Shown here one piece after another: positions 1-6,455 of a stretch of DNA of 24,801 nucleotides. The notes under the pieces were generated by a model. The model searched no databases, was not told where the DNA came from, and was given only the letters and a program-made list of their open reading frames with translations. Numbering within the stretch: position 1 is the stretch's first letter; each line of letters begins with the position of its first letter. The position numbers were made by a program, and so were the translations under genes. The DNA is from an uncultured Ruminococcus sp. Lineage in GTDB: Bacteria > Bacillota > Clostridia > Oscillospirales > Ruminococcaceae. The stretch lies in the NCBI GenBank assembly GCA_900551505.1, contig URWK01000005.1, forward strand, positions 1 to 24,801. The letters run 5' to 3'.

Positions 1-22
1 TTTCCAAACATATGTTTGGAAA
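1..22. repeat. 22-base perfect palindrome at window edge
   Basis: Bases 1-11 (TTTCCAAACAT) are exactly reverse-complementary to bases 12-22, with no spacer. It is cut by the window edge, so it may be part of a longer hairpin. No U-tract follows, so it does not look like a complete terminator. It could be an operator, part of an upstream 3' end, or a fold-back artefact at a contig end. Confidence 0.6.
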
Positions 23-123
23 TTCCGCCCGCCCACTGTTTTAAACGATTTTCGGTAAACAGCTTTAAAAATCGGAAAAATTTAAGTATCAAAAAAAATT
101 CTCCGTTTTGGCTATATTGTATA

Positions 124-152
124 TTGAAAACCGTTTCATTTACTGGTAAAAT
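124..152 (+). promoter_or_regulatory. Promoter of the lacI-type gene
   Basis: TTGAAA at 124-129 and TAAAAT at 147-152 are separated by 17 bases. A TGG directly before the -10 box makes an extended -10. Transcription would start near 159, giving a leader of about 37 bases before the ATG at 196. Confidence 0.6.
125..138. promoter_or_regulatory. Putative LacI-family operator
   Basis: TGAAAACCGTTTCA has TGAAA and TTTCA half-sites around a CG-containing core, the usual style of LacI/CcpA-family operators. It overlaps the -35 box and spacer of the promoter of a LacI-family gene, which suggests autorepression. The centre does not match the CcpA cre consensus exactly, so a private operator for the adjacent regulator is more likely. 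This is inference from pattern and position. Confidence 0.5.
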
Positions 153-195
153 AAATATTGTGTATTTGCAAAAAACGGAGAAAGGAAAATGACAG

Positions 196-1194
196 ATGGA
201 TTCAACTATAAAAGACGTTGCAAAAACCGCAGGTGTTTCTGTGGCAACAGTTTCAAGAGTTCTGAATAAAAGTGCAAATGTTTCTGATATAACTGCAAAG
301 CGTGTACTTTCTGCAATAGAAACCCTTGGCTACAGACCGAATTTCCTCGGAAGAAATTTGAGAAAATGTGAAACAAATGTTATTCTTGCGATTATTCCGT
401 CAATGGAACACACTTTCTACAGCGGAATTCTGAAAGGTATGCAGAACAGAGCAAACGAACTCGGATATGATATACTGATTTCGACAAGTAACAGTGATAA
501 CGCTACAGAATTACGCTTGCTGAATATGCTTGCAAACCGTACAGTAGATGCGGCAATATTGCTTGGAACTCGCCTCCCTGCTGATGTTCTGAAAGAACTC
601 AGTGCAAAATATTGTATGGCTCTTTGTTGTGAGAGAATACCCGAATCGGATATGGTTACGGTAACGGTTGACGATGAGCAGGCAGGATATGACGCTGTGA
701 AATGCCTTATCGAAAAGGGGCATAGGAAAATAGCGATGGTTTCAACTTCCGTCCGTGCGTATTCTTCAATAGACAGAGAGAACGGATATAAAAAAGCTCT
801 TGCGGAATACGGAATACCGTTCAGAGAAGATTATATGTATTATGGTTCTTATGATTACTGGAGCGGGGAAACGGCTATGGAGCAATTTATGAATCTTGAA
901 GAAAAGCCGACAGCCGTTTTTACAGTTTCGGATTTGCTTGCAACGGGCGTTATAAGATATGCCGAAAAGCATGATATAAAAATAGGGAAAGATTTGGCGG
1001 TAATCGGGTTTGATAATATTGCCCTTGCGGAAATGTTTATTCCGTCAATTTCTACAGTAGTTCAGCCTTGTATGGCAATCGGTTATAAAGCTGTTGAAAT
1101 GGTTATTGAAAATCTACGTTTCCCGAATACATATAAGGGCAAAAATTATTTCTTAAAACACAATATTATTTTACGTCAGTCTACAGGAGATTAA
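196..1194 (+). CDS. LacI-family transcriptional regulator
   Basis: The 332-aa length is standard for LacI/GalR repressors. Residues 6-24 (KDVAKTAGVSVATVSRVLN) form the DNA-binding helix-turn-helix, followed by the hinge region with LGYRPN at about 44-49. The rest is a periplasmic-binding-protein-like sensor core that binds a small effector, usually a sugar or nucleoside, with the typical VIGFDN and STVVQP stretches near the C terminus. The start at 196 is served by AAAGGA (181-186) at 9-base spacing; an ATG at 189 is out of frame. The gene precedes rsmI by only 3 bases and is not next to any sugar-utilisation gene, so its regulon cannot be inferred from neighbours. The operator-like site at 125-138 suggests autoregulation. 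Confidence 0.93.
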   Translation: MDSTIKDVAKTAGVSVATVSRVLNKSANVSDITAKRVLSAIETLGYRPNFLGRNLRKCETNVILAIIPSMEHTFYSGILKGMQNRANELGYDILISTSNSDNATELRLLNMLANRTVDAAILLGTRLPADVLKELSAKYCMALCCERIPESDMVTVTVDDEQAGYDAVKCLIEKGHRKIAMVSTSVRAYSSIDRENGYKKALAEYGIPFREDYMYYGSYDYWSGETAMEQFMNLEEKPTAVFTVSDLLATGVIRYAEKHDIKIGKDLAVIGFDNIALAEMFIPSISTVVQPCMAIGYKAVEMVIENLRFPNTYKGKNYFLKHNIILRQSTGD

Positions 1195-1197
1195 ATT

Positions 1198-2025
1198 ATG
1201 TCAGGTACTTTATATATAACAGGAACTCCAATAGGAAATATGGAAGATGTTACATTCAGACAGCTCGAAATACTCAATTCGGTTGATTTCATAACTGCCG
1301 AAGATACAAGAGTAACATTGAAGCTTCTGAACCGATACGAGATAAAGAAACCGCTTGTAAGTTACCATGAACACAGTACGAAAGCTTGCACGGAAAACAT
1401 TATTCAGCGTATACAGAACGGCGAAAGCGTGGCAGTGGTTTCCGATGCCGGTATGCCCTGCATTTCAGACCCGGGTGAAGAACTTGTAAAGGAATGTCAC
1501 AGACTTGGGATTGATATAAAGGTTGTTCCCGGCCCGAGTGCAGTAGTTTCAGCTCTGGCAATATCAGGGCTGGACACAAAGAGATTTGCGTTTGAAGGAT
1601 TTCTTTCTACGAACAAGAAACAGCGTTATGAACATCTTGAGAGCATAAAGAATGACAGGCATACGCTTATCTTTTATGAAGCTCCGCATAAACTTGTCGC
1701 AACGCTCGAAGATATGCTTGAATATTTCGGGAACAGGCGTATTTCGATTTGCAGGGAACTTACAAAGATATATGAGCAGGTTAAACTGACCACACTTGAA
1801 GAAGCACTTGAATTTTACAGAAGCAACAATCCGAAAGGGGAATTTGTGCTTGTAATAGAGGGTAAAAAAGAGCAGGAAAAGCCTGAGATAACTATTGAAG
1901 ATGCAGTTTCGATGGTAAGGAATTTAATTGATGGCGGTGAACGTGCCGTAGATGCTTGCAAGGCTATTGCAAAACAGACCGGTTTCAGAAAAAGCGAACT
2001 CTATCAACAGGTCAGCAAGGACTAA
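1198..2025 (+). CDS. rsmI: 16S rRNA 2'-O-ribose C1402 methyltransferase RsmI
   Basis: The 275-aa protein is a SAM-dependent tetrapyrrole-methylase-fold enzyme. This family 2'-O-methylates C1402 in the ribosomal P site. Visible family signatures are LYITGTPIGNMEDVTFR at the N terminus (residues 4-20), the AEDTR segment, SDAGMPCISDPG (glycine-rich cofactor loop) and VPGPSAVVSALAISGL. Its ribosome site (AGGAGA, ending at about 1190) lies inside the last codons of the lacI-type gene, so the two are very likely co-transcribed and possibly translationally coupled. That pairing of a repressor with a housekeeping methyltransferase is unusual. The family assignment is very secure. Confidence 0.96.
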   Translation: MSGTLYITGTPIGNMEDVTFRQLEILNSVDFITAEDTRVTLKLLNRYEIKKPLVSYHEHSTKACTENIIQRIQNGESVAVVSDAGMPCISDPGEELVKECHRLGIDIKVVPGPSAVVSALAISGLDTKRFAFEGFLSTNKKQRYEHLESIKNDRHTLIFYEAPHKLVATLEDMLEYFGNRRISICRELTKIYEQVKLTTLEEALEFYRSNNPKGEFVLVIEGKKEQEKPEITIEDAVSMVRNLIDGGERAVDACKAIAKQTGFRKSELYQQVSKD

Positions 2026-2034
2026 AGGATAAAG

Positions 2035-2088
2035 TTTTCGGGGGGGGGGGCGCGGGGGCCGCCACCGCCGGCGCCGCCCCCCCGAAAA
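2035..2088. terminator. GC-rich inverted repeat between convergent genes
   Basis: TTTTCGGGGGGG (2035-2046) and CCCCCCCGAAAA (2077-2088) are perfect 12-base complements, placed between convergent genes where a bidirectional terminator is expected. The interior is almost pure G/C, including an 11-G run at 2040-2050, which is wholly unlike the flanking DNA. The outer arms are believable as a terminator; the interior base calls may be wrong. Confidence 0.55.
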
Positions 2089-2111
2089 TTAACCGTTACA
2101 CAGAATGAAAA

Positions 2112-2627
2112 TTATTTGCGGATAGAATTAATTGCCGGAATTTTGGCTTTATCGAGAGCAAATGCGAGAACCCAGAAAATCATAGCAGAAGCAACAGCCT
2201 GAATAACATTCGGGATAGCTTCCACCAACTGAGCCTGTGGATTGCCGTAGAGAATAACAGCGGTTATATAGTAACCTACGATAGTTACAATGCCTGAAAC
2301 TATTGAGGCAATGACAGACTTGACGGAAAACATATTTTTCTCATTCTTTGCGATAGCGTAGATACATAAAGAATTGAGAGACTTTATAATCATGGTTGGC
2401 AGAATGTAGGCAGGATATCCCGAAAGCAGGTCGGAAAGTCCTCCGCCCAAAGCACCTGCAATCATTCCGCATGGGAAAGGCAGGATTACAGAGGCAAGGT
2501 ATATTATACTGTCACCTATATGAATGTATCCGTTTGCAGTCGGTATGTGCAGTATAAAAGCAGTAGTTACACACACCATAGCAGTGAAAAGTGCGGTAAG
2601 AGTAAGTAATTTGGTTTTGCTGTTCAT
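2112..2627 (-). CDS. ECF transporter S component (substrate-binding subunit)
   Basis: This 171-aa, very hydrophobic protein has about five to six membrane helices. It carries the pattern of small ECF S components: an N-terminal helix with small residues, GYIHIGDSIIYLAS (34-47), then a glycine-rich helix GMIAGALGGGLSDLLSGY and an IIKSLN segment. S components capture a vitamin and associate with the shared EcfA1-EcfA2-EcfT module, which is encoded at 15837-18350. It lies 109 bases downstream of a pyridoxal-type kinase on the same strand, so a vitamin B6 compound is the most likely substrate, but this is inferred from context only. The ribosome site is a GGGGGGA stretch just upstream of the ATG at 2627. 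A TATAAT-like box at 2675-2680 has no matching -35. Confidence 0.85.
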   Translation of the reverse strand: MNSKTKLLTLTALFTAMVCVTTAFILHIPTANGYIHIGDSIIYLASVILPFPCGMIAGALGGGLSDLLSGYPAYILPTMIIKSLNSLCIYAIAKNEKNMFSVKSVIASIVSGIVTIVGYYITAVILYGNPQAQLVEAIPNVIQAVASAMIFWVLAFALDKAKIPAINSIRK

Positions 2628-2736
2628 AAATAATTCCCCCCGGATTTTTTATTTCTGAATTGATTTTACACCGCATTATAAGTTATTTGGTTTTTATCGT
2701 GTTGCAGGCATATGAATTTCCTGTAACTTTTGTCTT

Positions 2737-3585
2737 TCAAGGTATTAAAGCAGAAATTTCACGTCCGAGTGACCAGAGAAAAGGCTCGAATACCACGCCG
2801 TTTTTAATGTCCGCACCTATATTTAAAGTATGCAGTGTTGCATCGGAAATAAATTTTCCTGCAATGCTTACAGACCTTGAAAGTTTTATGCCTCTCATTT
2901 CGCACGCCGAGAGTACAGAGGCGAACAAATCTCCCGTGCCTGAGAAAATTTGTGCAGTGCGGTGTATTCTGTCAGCTGAGAAAACGCCGTTTTCAAATGA
3001 GAGATTTACAAGAAATTCTCCATCGGCAATTCCGGTGATAACAACAGACTTAGCCCCCATTTTGCAAAGTTCTTCGGCTGATTTTTTGGCATCGTCAAGC
3101 GGTATGCTTTCGCCCCTGTATTCTGTTCCGGTAAGTATTGCCGTTTCGGTCAGGTTAGGGGTTATCACGTCTGCATATCTGATAAGTTCCTTCATTCTGC
3201 TGCACATTTCGGGGGTGTACGTCGGATAAGGTTTCCCGTTATCTCCGATTACTGTATCTATAATAATTTTCGGGGGATTTTCTGAATTAAGCATCTTTTC
3301 CATGAAGTCGCTGACGGTTTCTATTTGAAGTTCAGAACCGAGAAAACCGCTGTATATTCCGTCAAATGTAAGCCCGTCCCAGTCTTTTAAGTAGTCGGGC
3401 AACTGTTTTGTGAAATCTGAAAAATAAAATTGCGGGAATCCTGTATGCTTTGAAAGAATAGCCGTAGGAACAGGGCAAACTTGCACACCTGCCGATGAGA
3501 TTACGGAAATCGCAGTGGTAAGCGAACAGCGTCCGAAACCCGAAATGTCATTTATACAAGCTATTCTTGGAGTTTTTTCAATCAT
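2737..3585 (-). CDS. Pyridoxal/pyridoxamine kinase (ribokinase family)
   Basis: The enzyme would phosphorylate B6 vitamers with ATP to feed the pyridoxal-phosphate pool. The 282-aa protein begins PRIACINDISGFGRCSLTT, the typical start of clostridial PdxY/PdxK-like kinases, and has a DTVIGDNGKPY segment (110-120; the family usually has DPVMGDNG), ITPNLTE (141-147) and the GTGD anion-hole/catalytic motif with Asp219. The start at 3585 is set by AGGAAAGG upstream. The open frame continues to 3765 but that extension is the translated tRNA-Thr gene and its terminator, so it is not coding. With the downstream ECF S component it forms a probable B6 uptake and activation pair. Hydroxymethylpyrimidine is a possible alternative substrate, since ThiD enzymes are related. 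Confidence 0.88.
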   Translation of the reverse strand: MIEKTPRIACINDISGFGRCSLTTAISVISSAGVQVCPVPTAILSKHTGFPQFYFSDFTKQLPDYLKDWDGLTFDGIYSGFLGSELQIETVSDFMEKMLNSENPPKIIIDTVIGDNGKPYPTYTPEMCSRMKELIRYADVITPNLTETAILTGTEYRGESIPLDDAKKSAEELCKMGAKSVVITGIADGEFLVNLSFENGVFSADRIHRTAQIFSGTGDLFASVLSACEMRGIKLSRSVSIAGKFISDATLHTLNIGADIKNGVVFEPFLWSLGREISALIP

Positions 3586-3647
3586 ATCTATTAACCTTTC
3601 CTGATTATTTAAATTTCGTCCGATACTCAGAATGCCGATATTACATG

Positions 3648-3678
3648 AAAAAACGCACTCCCATACAGGAAATGCGTT
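3648..3678 (-). terminator. Rho-independent terminator after tRNA-Thr
   Basis: On the minus strand AACGCA (3678-3673) pairs with TGCGTT (3657-3652). Inner T-G, T-A, T-G, C-G and C-G pairs give an 11-pair stem around a 5-base loop, and the stem runs directly into a run of six T. It separates the tRNA from the kinase gene. Confidence 0.75.
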
Positions 3679-3686
3679 GTAAAGGA

Positions 3687-3759
3687 AGCTTGTGACGGGA
3701 CTCGAACCTGCGACCTGCTCATTACGAATGAGCTGCACTACCAACTGTGCTACACAAGC
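3687..3759 (-). tRNA. tRNA-Thr (anticodon CGU)
   Basis: The 73-base cloverleaf reads acceptor GCTTGTG/CACAAGC, D-stem GCAC/GTGC with AGTTGGTA loop, anticodon stem GCTCA/TGAGC with loop TTCGTAA (anticodon CGT, codon ACG), variable AGGTC, and T-loop TTCGAGT. The discriminator base is T and no CCA is encoded. The T-stem GCAGG/CCCGT contains one A-C mismatch at its third pair, where an A-T pair (CCTGT) would be usual. Promoter and terminator are both close, so it is an independent single-tRNA unit. Confidence 0.95.
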
Positions 3760-3771
3760 AATCATAACTCT

Positions 3772-3799
3772 ATTATAACATAAAAAAAGCCAAAGTCAA
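3772..3799 (-). promoter_or_regulatory. tRNA-Thr promoter
   Basis: On the minus strand TTGACT (3799-3794) and a perfect TATAAT (3777-3772) are separated by 16 bases, with the mature tRNA beginning 12 bases downstream of the -10 box. It is back to back with the rightward promoter at 3842-3870. Confidence 0.8.
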
Positions 3800-3841
3800 C
3801 AGCTTTTCAAAAAAAATAAGAAAAAATTTTTTGATATAAAA

Positions 3842-3870
3842 TTGTATTTTATAAAAGAGTATGATATAAT
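3842..3870 (+). promoter_or_regulatory. Promoter of the SipW-like membrane protein gene
   Basis: TTGTAT (3842-3847) and TATAAT (3865-3870) have a 17-base spacer. Transcription would begin near 3877, which rules out the in-frame ATG at 3842 as the translation start. Confidence 0.7.
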
Positions 3871-3904
3871 AGAAAAGAATTATGAAAAAAAGGAGTACAG
3901 GCAA

Positions 3905-5146
3905 ATGGCTGAAAATAAAAAAGAGAAAAACGGAGTTTCAATATTCGGCGTAGTAATCAGTGTACTTATGATAATACTTGCCACATTGACTATTACTATA
4001 AATGTATGTTTCGGGGCAGGTTCTTCACTGAAGTTCGGGAACAAGGCTTTTTATCTGCTTGAATCGGGCGGAATTGTGAACATAGTTGACAATCAACAGA
4101 TAGAAATCGAAAAAGACACAATGATTATTTCCAACACTGACGAAATAAACAATCTCCAGAAAAACAATCTTATACTTTGCGATATTGCAGGGAAATCCGA
4201 TGTTTTCAGGATAAAGGACATTCAGGAAAATGCGGGCAATCAGAAAATTTATACAATTTCAAAGGACCTTGGGGAAAATCTTACAGTATACAATATTCAG
4301 CAGGATAATGTAATAGGACTTTGCAAGAAGACAAGTACGGAGCTTGGGGCAGTAGTGGCATTTCTCAGAACCACGGTCGGTAAGGTTGTATGTGCGGTAG
4401 TTCCGATAGTTCTTTTACTTCTCACATTCATAACATGGGTTGTGGGTTCAAGAAGACTTAGCAAAGAAGAACAGGAGGAATTTGAGAGAGAAGAAACCGA
4501 GAGAAAGAAAGCAGAATCTCCTAAAAGACCTGACCCGGTTAAGCCTGTCGAACCGATATACGAACCCGTACAGCAGAAAACCGAAAAAACAGAAGCACCT
4601 GTTTTCCAGCAGACAGAACACAGACAAGTAAAAAATCCGGCTACTGATAAGACAATTAAATTTAATATAAAGGATATTCCGCTCTATACACCTGAAAATA
4701 TTGTTTCTTCGGGCGACTTTGAAAGAAAAAAAGCGACTATTTCGGAAAACTTCGGCTCAAATCCTTTACATAACGAAGAAACCACAAACGATATTGAAGT
4801 ACAGAGAGAAACAGAAGCCAAAGTTGCGGAAATAAAGCAGGCTATACAGCAGAGAGCAGAAAGCCGTAAAACAAAAGATGAAGCAAAACTTGAAGATATT
4901 CTTGTTGAAAAACCTGAACCGACAGTAACAATTCCGTCTTCAAGAACGATAGAACCTCAGAAAATTATTGCAGTTCCCGAAAAACCTGTTGCCGAACCGG
5001 TCAGAGAAATTCCGGTAAATGAACCGTCTGAAGAAAATCAGAAACCACCTGTAAAGAAAGTTGTAAAGAAGAAAAAACCTAAGAAACAGGCAACATTTGA
5101 GGACATTATGAACACCATAAACGCTGAAGAAAGTAAACTTAAATAA
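3905..5146 (+). CDS. Membrane protein, signal-peptidase-like ectodomain and long charged tail
   Basis: I do not recognise a named family. The 413-aa protein has a membrane helix at about 12-33, an outside domain of about 125 residues, a second helix at about 161-181, then a 230-residue tail rich in Lys, Glu and Pro ending in a basic cluster (VVKKKKPKK). The second half of the outside domain (NVIGLCKKTSTELGAVVAFL, 135-154) and the following helix resemble the C-terminal end of SipW-type signal peptidases (VIGkv...iPylG...fl). The expected N-terminal SGSMxPT serine motif is absent; ESGGIVNIVDNQ occupies that place. It may be a non-catalytic relative with a structural or scaffold role, which is inference. 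The start at 3905 has GGAG at 9-base spacing and follows the promoter at 3842-3870; it is monocistronic. Confidence 0.8.
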   Translation: MAENKKEKNGVSIFGVVISVLMIILATLTITINVCFGAGSSLKFGNKAFYLLESGGIVNIVDNQQIEIEKDTMIISNTDEINNLQKNNLILCDIAGKSDVFRIKDIQENAGNQKIYTISKDLGENLTVYNIQQDNVIGLCKKTSTELGAVVAFLRTTVGKVVCAVVPIVLLLLTFITWVVGSRRLSKEEQEEFEREETERKKAESPKRPDPVKPVEPIYEPVQQKTEKTEAPVFQQTEHRQVKNPATDKTIKFNIKDIPLYTPENIVSSGDFERKKATISENFGSNPLHNEETTNDIEVQRETEAKVAEIKQAIQQRAESRKTKDEAKLEDILVEKPEPTVTIPSSRTIEPQKIIAVPEKPVAEPVREIPVNEPSEENQKPPVKKVVKKKKPKKQATFEDIMNTINAEESKLK

Positions 5147-5150
5147 TGAA

Positions 5151-5180
5151 AAAATGCCGGGATTTTATACCCGGCATTTT
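5151..5180 (+). terminator. Rho-independent terminator
   Basis: AAAATGCCGGG (5151-5161) pairs perfectly with CCCGGCATTTT (5170-5180) around an 8-base loop, 4 bases after the stop codon of the SipW-like gene. The A/T flanks would let it act in both directions. Confidence 0.85.
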
Positions 5181-5224
5181 GATATTTTCAGGGTTAAGAT
5201 TACGCTAAGAAACTTATAAATTAA

Positions 5225-5253
5225 TTGATTTTAAGAAGTTACAGTTATATAAT
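5225..5253 (+). promoter_or_regulatory. Promoter of the two-component operon
   Basis: TTGATT (5225-5230) and TATAAT (5248-5253) are separated by 17 bases, 57 bases upstream of the kinase ATG. No clear repeat that could be a response-regulator site was seen next to it. Confidence 0.65.
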
Positions 5254-5309
5254 AAAAAAGGCTTTTGAACGTAGAAACGTAAGAAGCATGACAGGAAAGG
5301 AAAAGAATT

Positions 5310-6437
5310 ATGCAAAAAGAACATTTCCATAAAAATGAAGAAACACATCGGAAACTCAGAGAGATACTCAAAGATTCCAGTATAATGCTTATGGTTATGA
5401 TATGGGCAACGATTTTTGCATTTATGGTGGACAAGGCATCTATAAATAACGGGAACATATTTTCAATATATATGCTGGCTATAATATTCATTGCCTTCCG
5501 CACGGAGAAATATATTTTCAGTGTCATGTCTTCGATTATAACGGTACTTCTTATAAACTATTTTTTTACAGCACCGTACAGTGCTTTTGATTTTACACTT
5601 AAAGGGTATCCGATTTCGTTTCTTACACTTTTTATAATTGCGATTCTTGCAAGTGTGATAACAGCAAAATTCAAAAAGCAAGTTAATCTTACCCTTGAAA
5701 GTCAGCGTAAAGAAAAGGAGGCACTGGAAGAAAAACAGGAAGTCATTGTTGAATCTGAAAAAGAAAAAATGCGTGGAAACCTGCTCCGGGCAATTTCTCA
5801 TGACTTGCGAACACCGCTTACGGCAATTCTCGGTTCAGCATCGGTAATCAGGGACAGTGAGAATATAAGCGAGGAAACCATAAAGGAACTTGCGGACGGA
5901 ATATATAATGACAGTAACTGGTTGATAAGAATGGTTGAAAATCTGCTCTATGTCACAAGAATAAGCGGAGAAGGTACAAAACTTAAAAAGGCAGAAGAAG
6001 TTGTAGAGGAAATAGTAGGTGAAGCTGTGGGCAGAGTAAAGCACAAATACCCGGAAGCAGATATAAAAATAAAAATACCCGATGAGTTGCTTATTGTCCC
6101 GATGGATAGTATGCTTATTGAACAGGTGCTTATAAACCTTATAGAAAATTCACTTAAATATGCAGAAGATAACAGCAGAGTATGGGTTGATGTATGGGAA
6201 AATGATGGCAAGGTATATTTCAAAGTATCTGACAGAGGAAAAGGTATTCCGGAAAGTATGATGAAAAACCTTTTCAATATGGGAAAAGCAAACCAGGATA
6301 CACGTAATTCAAGAGGAATGGGTATAGGGCTTTGTCTTTGCAAGTCAATAATAAATTCTCACGGAGGAAATATCGAAGCGGAAAATAACGAGTACGGAGG
6401 AGCATCATTTACGTTCTGGCTGAATATTGAAGAATGA
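5310..6437 (+). CDS. KdpD-like sensor histidine kinase, short form
   Basis: The 375-aa kinase has an N-terminal four-helix membrane region (about 24-120) like the DUF4118 segment of KdpD, with YFFTAPYSAF at 84-93. A coiled linker (123-155) follows, then the HisKA domain with RAISHDLRTPLTAI (His164 phosphorylated) and a HATPase domain with the N-box (LIENSLKYA), DRGKGIP and GMGIGLCLCK. Full KdpD proteins are about 850-900 aa because of N-terminal KdpD and Usp-like cytoplasmic domains and a GAF region; these are missing here. No kdpFABC genes are in the window, so the signal and targets are unknown; membrane or ion sensing is a guess. The response regulator starts 18 bases downstream. The start is supported by AAAGGAAAAG just upstream. 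Confidence 0.9.
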   Translation: MQKEHFHKNEETHRKLREILKDSSIMLMVMIWATIFAFMVDKASINNGNIFSIYMLAIIFIAFRTEKYIFSVMSSIITVLLINYFFTAPYSAFDFTLKGYPISFLTLFIIAILASVITAKFKKQVNLTLESQRKEKEALEEKQEVIVESEKEKMRGNLLRAISHDLRTPLTAILGSASVIRDSENISEETIKELADGIYNDSNWLIRMVENLLYVTRISGEGTKLKKAEEVVEEIVGEAVGRVKHKYPEADIKIKIPDELLIVPMDSMLIEQVLINLIENSLKYAEDNSRVWVDVWENDGKVYFKVSDRGKGIPESMMKNLFNMGKANQDTRNSRGMGIGLCLCKSIINSHGGNIEAENNEYGGASFTFWLNIEE

Positions 6438-6455
6438 ACGGAGGCATGATATATA

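Noticed and set aside
101..180. Inverted repeat CTCCGTTTT (101-109) / AAAACGGAG (172-180) near the lacI-type ribosome site
   Set aside because: The left arm lies upstream of the predicted transcription start near 159, so both arms would not be in the same mRNA from that promoter.
2690..2740. Weak stem (CAGG/CCTG with a mismatch) between the kinase and the S component
   Set aside because: Too few pairs, a large loop and no U-tract to call it a terminator or riboswitch.
2660..3229. Open frame of 189 codons on the + strand
   Set aside because: It is antisense to the pyridoxal-type kinase, has no ribosome site and reads as a Ser/Pro-rich shadow protein.
3586..3765. Sixty-codon N-terminal extension of the kinase frame
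   Set aside because: The extension translates the tRNA-Thr gene (the familiar QLVVQLIRNEQVAGSSPVTS shadow) and its terminator; a good ribosome site supports the start at 3585.
3842..3904. Upstream in-frame start for the SipW-like protein
   Set aside because: The codons overlap the -35/-10 promoter boxes, and AGGAG lies just before the ATG at 3905.
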